Positions 32,345-39,922 of a stretch of DNA of 40,194 bases are shown here, piece after piece. The position numbers and the translations under genes are program-made. The notes beneath the pieces are model-generated. The model did no database searches and was not told where the DNA came from. It saw only the letters and a program-made list of their open reading frames with translations. Numbering within the stretch: position 1 is the first letter of the stretch; every line of letters starts with the position of its first letter. Origin of the DNA: a virus; IMG/VR virus record IMGVR_UViG_3300018428_003547, positions 1 to 40,194 of that record; one strand, written 5' to 3'.

Positions 32345-32727
32345 TATTTTGCCCACTTTCCTCTAGCTACGACCTGAGCCATAACTCCATAATTAGATAT
32401 ATCTGAATAACTATCCACCAAACCTTCACCTTTAAGAGAACCATTATCACCTCTCATCAGTATAGTTTTGATGCGTTCTACTTTATCATTTATCCTAAAC
32501 CATATACCCATAAGAGATAATCTCTTCTCTTCTTCGTTTACTAACATCTGACCAACGGCTATATTTTGCGGGCCGTAGTCGTGTTGTTTATGTAGAAAGA
32601 GTTCGTATTGTTCTCTTTGTATTTTTTGAAACTCTGATGTCATTTCGGGATACTTATCTTCCATATAAGATATAACATCGATATCTTCTTTGGGTGTTCC
32701 TTTAGGTGTATCTTTTATAACCTTCAT
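32344..32727 (-). CDS. Nmad1/DUF1599-family protein
   Basis: A 127-aa protein. KQHDYGPQNI (47-56), GIWFRINDKVERIK (74-87) and GLVDSYSDISNYG (102-114) match the DUF1599 (nucleotide modification associated domain 1) pattern of K.DYG..N, FRI.DK.ER, and E...D...D...Y. The family is all-helical and tends to occur with phage base-modification genes. Three Mom-like proteins in the window fit that. GGAGTG precedes the start, and the promoter at 32750-32779 is just upstream. Confidence 0.82.
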   Translation of the reverse strand: MKVIKDTPKGTPKEDIDVISYMEDKYPEMTSEFQKIQREQYELFLHKQHDYGPQNIAVGQMLVNEEEKRLSLMGIWFRINDKVERIKTILMRGDNGSLKGEGLVDSYSDISNYGVMAQVVARGKWAK

Positions 32728-32749
32728 ATATCACTCCAATTTACAGTTA

Positions 32750-32779
32750 AATATACACACTTTTATGTATACAAGTCAA
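32750..32779 (-). promoter_or_regulatory. sigma70-like promoter
   Basis: Minus strand TTGACT (32779-32774), an 18-nt spacer, then TATATT (32755-32750). The Nmad1 start codon follows at 32727. The -35 box lies in the last codons of the Mom-like gene upstream. The AAAAAAGCTTGACTT context repeats almost exactly before the polymerase gene (39864-39880). Confidence 0.68.
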
Positions 32780-33395
32780 GCTTTTTTATTTGTCTTTTAA
32801 TTCTTTTGTTAAGATAGTAAACATAAATATGCTTTGGTTCTGTGTTCTTCCAAAATATATTTTCGTCACCAGCTTTATATCTACGATTAAGTTCTCTACC
32901 ATATGGTCTATCTAATTGATTTAGAGAGCGACTGTGCATCTCTTTTCCATCCACCATCAAAACTCTACCCCTTGCAGTTTCTCCTAAGTATTCAAAGTTA
33001 GTAGCTTTGTATATTACACCTGTGTGTCCGTGGTGTTGGTCGGCAAAAGAAACTACAACTTCCATATCTGTATCTCTTTTCAACATTTTAAATGTCTGTC
33101 CTATGAAATAACTTTCTGTATTCTTAGGCGTATCATCTATACAAACTAATCTTCTAAGTTCTAAACACTTAGTTGGATTGATTGGATTGTATTTAGCAGC
33201 TGTTGCTGGCATTGATGGATAAGCATACATCATAGCCCCAATCATTTTAGGTAAACCAAAGTTACCTTCTGTGTATAAACCATAATGATATAAAGATTGT
33301 ACACCATTTACATTATGTGAATAATGGTGCTTTTCAATAAATTTTACAATAGACTTTCTACTAACTTGTTCTACTGTAAAGTCCGTTACGCTCAT
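32763..33395 (-). CDS. Mom-like DNA modification protein (210 aa)
   Basis: A complete 210-aa Mom-type protein. KHHYSHNVN (22-30) is the NHYS region, LELRRLVCIDD corresponds to the LELTRLFIHD strand of the longer paralogue, and SFADQHHGHTGVIYKATNFEYLG (116-138) is the signature block with Asp119 and Tyr129. These are ten apart, as I recall for the Mu Mom Asp139/Tyr149 pair. It ends with a basic helix KRIKRQIKKLD. It starts in an ATGA overlap with the gp62-like gene. It probably modifies DNA adenine, but a different nucleotide target is possible. Confidence 0.84.
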   Translation of the reverse strand: MSVTDFTVEQVSRKSIVKFIEKHHYSHNVNGVQSLYHYGLYTEGNFGLPKMIGAMMYAYPSMPATAAKYNPINPTKCLELRRLVCIDDTPKNTESYFIGQTFKMLKRDTDMEVVVSFADQHHGHTGVIYKATNFEYLGETARGRVLMVDGKEMHSRSLNQLDRPYGRELNRRYKAGDENIFWKNTEPKHIYVYYLNKRIKRQIKKLDLYT

Positions 33396-33841
33396 AATCC
33401 AATCTTACGGCACTCATCCTCTGTTTTACCATACTTCATTAGTATGTCTGTCAATTCTGATTGTCCACCAGCTGACAACTCAAACATATCTACAGCATCA
33501 CCAGCTTCTCTAATACTACATTGTAGATGTTTAGATACTATTTCATAAACCCATTTAGGATACTTCATTTTTTTATCTCCTTTAATATATTTCAACCATT
33601 GTTTTTTCTTTGGCAATATATCAATGTAAACTTTGTACAACTCTCTTGGTTGAAGTGGATACTTTTGAACTTCATTTACAAAATCAATCCACTCAGGTTT
33701 CATAGATAAGAATCTATTTATCATATAATTAGACCAAGACTTTTTATCATCATCTGAAATTTCATCCCAATAATTAGGATGTTGCTGACTAGTTACAGCA
33801 TTTACGTGGTCGAATAAACTTTTCTTTTTAATTTTCGCCAT
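33392..33841 (-). CDS. clamp-loader small subunit (gp62-like)
   Basis: A 149-aa helical protein. SWSNYMINRFLSMKPEWIDFVNEVQKYP resembles the T4 gp62 block Y..FMVENALSQFPE, and PKKKQWLKYIKGDKK resembles PRGKRYGKWAK. The position two genes after the clamp-loader ATPase agrees. gp62 forms a complex with gp44 that opens the gp45 clamp on DNA. It overlaps the Zn-ribbon gene by 14 nt. It is shorter than T4 gp62 (187 aa), as in marine relatives. Confidence 0.78.
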   Translation of the reverse strand: MAKIKKKSLFDHVNAVTSQQHPNYWDEISDDDKKSWSNYMINRFLSMKPEWIDFVNEVQKYPLQPRELYKVYIDILPKKKQWLKYIKGDKKMKYPKWVYEIVSKHLQCSIREAGDAVDMFELSAGGQSELTDILMKYGKTEDECRKIGL

Positions 33842-34085
33842 CTATTTCTGACATCATTTTGTTAGGAACTTTACCACAATTGCCACAACTAAATACTTGA
33901 ATAGGAATTATACCCTCTTTACCATTTGGAGAAACTAATGGGGATAATCTTCTAAGAAAAAAGGATTGTATGAAAGAAGCATTTCCACAGTCCTCACAGG
34001 TTATTGTTTCTGTATCAGCTATGTTTACATTCACATTAGCACTTGGTTGTTTGCCTGGCACAGGCTTTACTGGTTTCATACTCAT
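33828..34085 (-). CDS. zinc-ribbon protein (85 aa)
   Basis: An 85-aa protein. After about 28 low-complexity residues (KPVPGKQPSANVNVN) come CEDCGNASF (30-38) and FSCGNCGKVPNKM near the end. The paired CxxC motifs form a zinc ribbon. Between the PfkB protein and gp62 this could be a DNA or RNA polymerase accessory factor, but no name can be given. The start (ATG at 34085, with another at 34079) overlaps the upstream stop. Confidence 0.75.
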   Translation of the reverse strand: MSMKPVKPVPGKQPSANVNVNIADTETITCEDCGNASFIQSFFLRRLSPLVSPNGKEGIIPIQVFSCGNCGKVPNKMMSEIDGEN

Positions 34086-34849
34086 TTAATATCCTCCGAA
34101 TTTATTATTGAAACTCCACTTTTCTTTACAACTGCTGTAGCAGCTTTTAAAGCATATTCTATAGCTCTATCTATTTTATTTGTTTTTAGGTATTCTGTAA
34201 CTAAAGCAGCCATAAAGGTATCTCCAGCGCCCGATACATCTCCACCAGTAACATTTTCTGTTGTGTAATGTTTATTATTGAATCTACAACCTCTACCACC
34301 TAAAGTAACTATAGTCTTTGTATCGTACCAACTAGTACTACCGAAGTTCCTTAATTGTTTCCACTCAATTTCATTTATTTTTATATATGAGCATTCGCTC
34401 ATATAGTGTTCAATCTGCTTTTTAGTATCTATAAAGACATTTGTGTTGTTCTGACAAAGGTATGCGATATCATCTTCTTCTAAAAAACCTTTGTTGTAAT
34501 CTGCAATTATCAAAGCATCAAACTCAAATCCATCGTAGTTATTGTTTCTTACACTGTATAGTATATCTTTTTCAACTCTATCACAACTATCATTATCATC
34601 AACTCTTAAAAGCAATTGATTAGAGCGTTCATCAACATATCTTGTTTTAGTTATGATATTTTCATTAGTAATCCACTTTACTTCGTTTCCTAAAGATTGT
34701 AAATTAGTTACCACATTCATAGCCATTCCGTTGTTACCCTTTTCCCAATCTTTTTTTAACACTGGTACAGGTCCTTCAGGACATATTCTATCTACAGCGC
34801 CGTAAATAAACACATCTCTACAACTATCCCCTATAACTACTACTCTCAC
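34082..34849 (-). CDS. PfkB-family kinase, HldE-kinase-like
   Basis: A 255-aa ribokinase-fold protein that matches the HldE kinase domain: VVVIGDSCRDVFIYGAVDRICPEGPVPV (2-30), NGMAMNVVTNLQSLG (40-54), TKTRYVDERSNQLLLRVD, ADYNKGFL, and VTGGDVSGAGDTF (200-212) with the catalytic Asp210. HldE kinase phosphorylates heptose 7-phosphate at C1. About 60 residues shorter than E. coli's kinase domain. It sits inside the replisome operon between gp44 and gp62, 11 kb from the HldD-like gene. Another sugar kinase role cannot be excluded. Confidence 0.82.
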   Translation of the reverse strand: MRVVVIGDSCRDVFIYGAVDRICPEGPVPVLKKDWEKGNNGMAMNVVTNLQSLGNEVKWITNENIITKTRYVDERSNQLLLRVDDNDSCDRVEKDILYSVRNNNYDGFEFDALIIADYNKGFLEEDDIAYLCQNNTNVFIDTKKQIEHYMSECSYIKINEIEWKQLRNFGSTSWYDTKTIVTLGGRGCRFNNKHYTTENVTGGDVSGAGDTFMAALVTEYLKTNKIDRAIEYALKAATAVVKKSGVSIINSEDIK

Positions 34850-35784
34850 TTTATTATTCCTAATAACTCTATCATCATAGCCATAACATTTATTTCTTTG
34901 TCTACAACCTGTGCGTCTGATAACTGATATTTAGCAATAGTCAATATACAATCTGCTACATGACCTTTACCATAATCATCAACTTCATCATATAACAATC
35001 TGAATACATCAGCGAAGTCCGATATCTGATTATCACCTAACATTTTTCTTATGGTTACGAAAGCATCTTTCTTACTCTGTGTCTTCAATACATTTACAAC
35101 TTGCGTAGAAAAAACATTCACATTTAAATCAACTGCTACTAAGTTGTTTTGGTCTATCGATAGTTTACCATCAACCACCTGTCTTTGAGCAAAGTTTATC
35201 ACTCTACGAATATCTGGATAACCACCATTGACTAATGTAGCTACATCATCTACTTCAGATTCAACACTTTCTTTCTTTAGTATATCACTAAGATGTACAG
35301 CAACTTCTTTTCGAGATGGTGGAACTATCTGAAATGGTTGGCAACGACTTTGTATAGGATCGATAATCCTCTCTACATAATTACAAGTTAAAATAAATCG
35401 AGTGTGTTTAGAGAAAGTCTCCATAAGATTACGAAGAGCCGCTTGTGCATTTGGTGTGATGTAATCACACTCATCTAATATAACAACTTTCATATCTTTG
35501 AATCCGATAGTGGAAGCGAATCCTCTAACCTTATTACGAACAACATCAACACTATTTTCATCTGAAGCGTTAATGTATAGATAATCACACTCTATATTGT
35601 TAACGAGTAGTTTAGCGAGAGTGGTCTTACCTGTACCAGCCCTTCCATATAGTAAAAGGTGTGGTAAGTCTCCACTCTCTAAATACACCTTAACCTTACT
35701 TTTTAGATGTTCATTTCCAATGTAAGATTCAAGTGAATTAGGGCGGTACTTTTCAACCCAAAGGGTATTTTTTATTTCTTCCAT
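34846..35784 (-). CDS. clamp-loader ATPase large subunit (gp44-like)
   Basis: A 312-aa AAA+ protein. LWVEKYRPNSLESYIG start, Walker A GRAGTGKTT (47-55), Walker B VVILDECD (100-107), and the arginine finger SRC (146-148). The C-terminal collar domain is complete. It corresponds to T4 gp44 (319 aa) and RFC-type loaders. It loads the gp45-like clamp at primer-template ends. It overlaps the Mom-like gene upstream by 13 nt. Confidence 0.95.
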   Translation of the reverse strand: MEEIKNTLWVEKYRPNSLESYIGNEHLKSKVKVYLESGDLPHLLLYGRAGTGKTTLAKLLVNNIECDYLYINASDENSVDVVRNKVRGFASTIGFKDMKVVILDECDYITPNAQAALRNLMETFSKHTRFILTCNYVERIIDPIQSRCQPFQIVPPSRKEVAVHLSDILKKESVESEVDDVATLVNGGYPDIRRVINFAQRQVVDGKLSIDQNNLVAVDLNVNVFSTQVVNVLKTQSKKDAFVTIRKMLGDNQISDFADVFRLLYDEVDDYGKGHVADCILTIAKYQLSDAQVVDKEINVMAMMIELLGIIK

Positions 35785-36539
35785 TTTTCGTTATCAACCT
35801 CTATTTTTCTTATTTCTATATCGTGTTTGTAATTTTTAGGATACTTCATTTCAGGATGTTTCATAACACTACGAAACTTTCTGTTCTCTTTTTTATTACC
35901 GAGAAAATAAATGTATCTATGTTTACTAGCCTCTTTCTTCAACCAAAAATCGTGTCCGATAGACTTAACCATCTTCTTTGGGTCAGCTGAACCAAAGCGA
36001 GAGTAAACAGTTCGACTATGTATCCATTCCCCACCCTCTTCTAATCTTAGAGAGTAGGTTGGTGCTAACTGAAAGTCTCCACAACCTTGATATATCCAGT
36101 TAGTAGCCTGATAGATAGCACCATCATGCGATTGTTCGGGATCAGCATAAGATATCAAAACCTTTATATTTGGTGCATTTTCTTTCAACCATTTGAAAGT
36201 CAATCCCAATGCCAAAGACTCAATGTTTTTTCCATATCCATCGTGGATGAAGAGTCTCGTAAGCTCTAATATGTTTCTGTTCTCTAATATTTCTTCAGAG
36301 AATATAGAACCGAGAACTCTTCTTCCAACTGGAAAACCATAACAAGCTACACCTACTAGCTTTTCTTCTGGTTCAGAAAAAAACTTATGTTCATTATCTG
36401 TTTGATAAAATATACCAATCGGATAACGACACGAAGATAATCTTCCGCTATAATGATTTTTCTCTATTATATCTTTAGCCAATGGTTTATGTATTGGTCT
36501 AACAGATACTCTAGATTTATCTACATACTTTTCTTCCAT
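35772..36539 (-). CDS. Mom-like DNA modification protein (255 aa)
   Basis: A complete 255-aa Mom-type protein. NHYSGRLSSC (28-37), EPEEKLVGVACYGFPVGRR (56-74), LELTRLFIHDGYGKNIESL (91-109), and SYADPEQSHDGAIYQATNW (130-148) with Asp133 and Tyr143 spaced by ten. The C-terminal extension of 55 residues is basic (KKENRKFRSVMKHPEMKYPK). Mom proteins use an acyl-CoA-type GNAT fold to modify adenine. It lies exactly between clamp and clamp loader, with overlaps at both ends, so it is expressed with replication genes. It is a near paralogue of the gene at 1-338. Confidence 0.88.
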   Translation of the reverse strand: MEEKYVDKSRVSVRPIHKPLAKDIIEKNHYSGRLSSCRYPIGIFYQTDNEHKFFSEPEEKLVGVACYGFPVGRRVLGSIFSEEILENRNILELTRLFIHDGYGKNIESLALGLTFKWLKENAPNIKVLISYADPEQSHDGAIYQATNWIYQGCGDFQLAPTYSLRLEEGGEWIHSRTVYSRFGSADPKKMVKSIGHDFWLKKEASKHRYIYFLGNKKENRKFRSVMKHPEMKYPKNYKHDIEIRKIEVDNEKWKK

Positions 36540-37255
36540 TACACATCTTGTTCAGCAACTAAGTAATATGTAGCGTCATACTCATCAACTTTAAAATTGA
36601 TTCTAGCGAGACCATCTGAACTTACTTCTAATGTAGCGCCCTCACATTCTTTATTAGCAACTAACACATCTCTGAAAAGATTAGCGTTGAAAGAAACATG
36701 CTCAATCTTATCGTAAGATTCTGTCTCTACAGGAAGAGTGACACGATTAGTGTTTATCTCAGCATAACCAATCACAACCTTTACACCATCATCATCAGTT
36801 ATTACTGTAAAGTTATCTGTATCTGCAAGAGCACTTTTACCTGCTATAAACTTTTGCATAAATGATTTATCAACTTTAATCTTAACTTCAAAATCTGGAA
36901 TAGATTTTAGATTAGGTGGAGAACTAATAACAGATAAATCTGAAAGCATATAGTTAACATCAGAATTACTATCTGATATTTTTAGAGATACTGCTTTATC
37001 TCCAGCTTTTGTAAGATTCATACTTATATTCTCTGATAGAACTGAAAGTAACTTTACAAGCTGTTCTGTATTGTAAACACCTAAGTCAGCTGCATCAAAC
37101 TTCCAACCTGTCATAGTCAATTCTCCAAGTAGATTCTTATCACCAGTTATAAAACGAGTTGAAAGATTCTCTCCATCACTCTTTAATACAACCGATGAAC
37201 AATTTCCGCTAAGATAATACTTATCTATAAAACGGCTCAATGAGTGTTTGTTCAT
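36539..37255 (-). CDS. sliding clamp (gp45-like)
   Basis: A 238-aa processivity clamp. There is no short motif, but length (T4 gp45 is 228 aa), position between polymerase and clamp loader, and the two-domain pattern fit: FIDKYYLSGNCSSVVLKSDG, then LKSIPDFEVKIKVDKSFMQKFIAGKSALADTDNF in the linker, and EYDATYYLVAEQDV at the end. It would ring DNA as a trimer and hold the polymerase. AAGGAG lies 5 nt before the start, and the element at 37282-37296 is 26 nt upstream. Confidence 0.86.
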   Translation of the reverse strand: MNKHSLSRFIDKYYLSGNCSSVVLKSDGENLSTRFITGDKNLLGELTMTGWKFDAADLGVYNTEQLVKLLSVLSENISMNLTKAGDKAVSLKISDSNSDVNYMLSDLSVISSPPNLKSIPDFEVKIKVDKSFMQKFIAGKSALADTDNFTVITDDDGVKVVIGYAEINTNRVTLPVETESYDKIEHVSFNANLFRDVLVANKECEGATLEVSSDGLARINFKVDEYDATYYLVAEQDV

Positions 37256-37281
37256 TTTTACTCCTTATTATGTAGTTTGTG

Positions 37282-37296
37282 ATATATAAATATATA
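37282..37296 (-). promoter_or_regulatory. 15-bp AT-rich near-palindromic element, copy 2
   Basis: Plus-strand text ATATATAAATATATA, identical to the copy at 1695-1709. It lies in the 60-nt gap between the polymerase stop (37316) and the clamp start (37255). The minus strand also has TTAACA about 18 nt before TTATAT, which is a loose sigma70-type pair. Confidence 0.5.
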
Positions 37297-37315
37297 TCAG
37301 TTTTTATTGTTAAAA

Positions 37316-39811
37316 TCAAAAAAATCTTTCCATTGATGTCTTTTTATTTACAGGCTCATTCCATTTCAATGTGTCGTAGAACATCATTATTTTTTTCTCT
37401 AACATCTGAGCGTACATCTTTTTATAATCTATATTCTTCTTTATGAAATCTATTATCTGTGGTGGGTCCTCATAACCTTTGTAACCACAAGACTCTAGTC
37501 CTAATTCATTTTGTCTTAGGTAAACCCATTTAATCTTTTCTGAGTTGCTTATCTTTTCGTATTTTTTACCAACTCCAAAGTGTCTAAGCAAATCATTGTA
37601 AGTTATAGCAGCTTTTATATGAGCTGGTGCACCTTTAGCAAACTTTGTAAACTTACCCGCTTTACCATCTGAGTATTTCTTTAGGTTGTTAATGCCAGTT
37701 GGCATAGCTATTCTATCAAAATCTACTAATTTCATAGACTCTTTAAAATTTATTATTCTTTCGTCTATCTTTTCTTTTGGTACTGTAGCCAATATATCTT
37801 CTAACACATTTTTCAATAACTCACCCATAGCTTTTGGAAAGTTACTACGAACCAAATCCAAACCTTTAACATGCAGTTTGTTTACCTTTACTCCATTGTC
37901 ATTGATAATCTTCATACCATATCGTTTCTTTACAATGAACAAACCTGACTTAGCTATCAATTCCTGCTTTATTTCAAATCTATGTTTATCCAAATTCAGA
38001 AACTTCTTACCAAAGTAATCGTAAGACTTATTTAAAAATCCCTGCATTTCATCAGCTACATCCAATATCCTCTTACTCATCATAGTCTCACTATCATAAT
38101 CCATATTAGGAAATCTCTTTTTCACTATAGGAAGAGCTGAATAGAATACCGAATCGGTATCGATGTAAATACAATAGTCTTTTGTATCACCCAATTCTTT
38201 ATTGTAAAAGTGATTACCAATCTTTTTAGTAAACTTAATTAGTTCTTGACCTGTAAGTGTGGTAGCCTCAGCATTATCTAAGTCATAAAATCGAAATACT
38301 GGCAAACCTAACACACCATATAAAGAATTTAAAACCACTTTCTGAATTAATTGTCGGCTTTTGAAATATGTATATTTTTCATTATCTCCAGCGTCACCGA
38401 ACTTCTTCATCAACTTTCTATACTCCACACGAGTATCGAACCACTTTTCTAATAGGGCTGGAATCAATCCTTTCTTATCACTACGATATAATACACCATT
38501 AGAAGATACTGAAACTTTATTGTTATCAAAGAAATCTTTCAGTTCTGTTTCACTAAGTTTGCCCATCTCTTTTTCGCCTGCTATCAAAGTATAAGTCTTT
38601 TTGTCTCCTCTAATAAACTCCTCTGAATCCCAACCTATTATCTTACCCATTTTAGTTTCAGGTGACACATTCAAAGACATAATAACAGATGGATACATAG
38701 AGGTAATATCTAAATCAAATACCCAATCGTGCTTTCCTCTTTGTGGTGGTTGTACATAAGCACCAGCAAACTTTTCATCGTTATTCATATTTGGTTTAGT
38801 TGGTTTGTTTGGTGCGATAATACCTAAGTTTTTTAGGTATACTAATATAGCACCCTCTAAATAACGAGAAGAAAAGTAAACATCTTCATAAGGTACATGC
38901 CCTACGTGACAAACACCTCTAGCCATATCTATTAAATCTAATTTGTCGTGTAACCTTTTAACCAGTCTAACATCGTGTATATTATATTCTACAAATTTGT
39001 TTATGTTGTTCTCATATAAATCATTGAGAGTGCCGGTATACTCTACTTTCTTCTCACTAAGTTCGTGTTCGGCTACAGCGTCTAATCTGTAAGATGATAA
39101 TTGTGTATAAGTAAATAGTTTGTATAATGCCAAATAGTCTAAACAACTAACACCAGCAAACATAAATCTTTTGCGATGTTTATTCCATTTGACTTCTCTT
39201 ATAGGAGATATTAAATTAGCTATATCTGAACCAACTACCTTACAAGCTCTGTTGTAAAGGTAAGGCATATCAAATGTATCAGAGTTCCAACCAGTTATTA
39301 TTGTTGGTTTCCAATCTAAATATTTTAAATAAAATCTTTGTAGTAAATCAAACTCATTATCAAAAGATTCGATAATCACATTATCTTTTGATTGTAGAGT
39401 AAGTTTCTTTTTATCATCTAACACTAAACAATAGTATTCATCTTCCTCTGAATTGTGGATAGCTATAGCAGTTATCTTATCATTAGCATCTTCTGGATAT
39501 GGGAATCCATCTGTAACCTCAACCTCAATATCAATTGTCATAATACGATGACCAGTTGACATCTCTTCTGAATCAGTATATTGGTCTACTAATATACGAG
39601 TTTCGGGAGGAACATCTGATTCAAATAAGTTTGGCATATCAGGTTCAAATCGATAAACCTTTCTAAGTTTATCTCCATATAAAGATATATGTGTTCCAGC
39701 TCTGTCTTTTACATAAGCATATTTTTTGTAAGGAAGAGTATAGTAACCATTCTCATCATCCCATATATGAAACAACTGCTTTTTATTATCGAAGTAAACA
39801 TTTTGATACAT
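37316..39811 (-). CDS. family B DNA polymerase (gp43-like)
   Basis: An 831-aa replicative polymerase. The 3'-5' exonuclease has TIDIEVE (Asp94, Glu96), GWNSDTFDMPYL (174-185) and YNIHD (276-280). The polymerase has DLDITSMYPS (366-375), KVVLNSLYG (491-499) and YIDTDS (549-554). All catalytic acids are in place, so both activities are expected. T4 gp43 has 898 residues. It is the first gene after the promoter at 39844-39872 and heads the replisome order 43-45-44-62. Confidence 0.96.
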   Translation of the reverse strand: MYQNVYFDNKKQLFHIWDDENGYYTLPYKKYAYVKDRAGTHISLYGDKLRKVYRFEPDMPNLFESDVPPETRILVDQYTDSEEMSTGHRIMTIDIEVEVTDGFPYPEDANDKITAIAIHNSEEDEYYCLVLDDKKKLTLQSKDNVIIESFDNEFDLLQRFYLKYLDWKPTIITGWNSDTFDMPYLYNRACKVVGSDIANLISPIREVKWNKHRKRFMFAGVSCLDYLALYKLFTYTQLSSYRLDAVAEHELSEKKVEYTGTLNDLYENNINKFVEYNIHDVRLVKRLHDKLDLIDMARGVCHVGHVPYEDVYFSSRYLEGAILVYLKNLGIIAPNKPTKPNMNNDEKFAGAYVQPPQRGKHDWVFDLDITSMYPSVIMSLNVSPETKMGKIIGWDSEEFIRGDKKTYTLIAGEKEMGKLSETELKDFFDNNKVSVSSNGVLYRSDKKGLIPALLEKWFDTRVEYRKLMKKFGDAGDNEKYTYFKSRQLIQKVVLNSLYGVLGLPVFRFYDLDNAEATTLTGQELIKFTKKIGNHFYNKELGDTKDYCIYIDTDSVFYSALPIVKKRFPNMDYDSETMMSKRILDVADEMQGFLNKSYDYFGKKFLNLDKHRFEIKQELIAKSGLFIVKKRYGMKIINDNGVKVNKLHVKGLDLVRSNFPKAMGELLKNVLEDILATVPKEKIDERIINFKESMKLVDFDRIAMPTGINNLKKYSDGKAGKFTKFAKGAPAHIKAAITYNDLLRHFGVGKKYEKISNSEKIKWVYLRQNELGLESCGYKGYEDPPQIIDFIKKNIDYKKMYAQMLEKKIMMFYDTLKWNEPVNKKTSMERFF

Positions 39812-39843
39812 TTAGATTATAAAATCCCCATTTTCAACACTGT

Positions 39844-39872
39844 AAGTTAAGAAGAATAACAATTAAAGTCAA
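39844..39872 (-). promoter_or_regulatory. sigma70-like promoter for the polymerase gene
   Basis: Minus strand TTGACT (39872-39867), 17-nt spacer, TAACTT (39849-39844). The -10 box is weak, but the AAAGCTTGACTT context matches the promoter at 32750-32779. It lies right after the terminator of the upstream receptor gene and 33 nt before the polymerase start at 39811. Confidence 0.6.
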
Positions 39873-39885
39873 GCTTTTTTTTTGG

Positions 39886-39911
39886 AAAAAATGGGGGGAA
39901 ATTTTCCCCCC
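39886..39911 (-). terminator. rho-independent terminator
   Basis: Minus strand: six G, AAAATTT, six C, then A and six T. The stem has 6 GC pairs and 2 AT pairs with a 3-nt loop, followed by a T run. It starts 12 nt after the TAA of the TonB-receptor gene and ends the transcript before the polymerase promoter. It is the only strong intrinsic terminator noticed in the window. Confidence 0.88.
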
Positions 39912-39922
39912 AAATTCACCTT

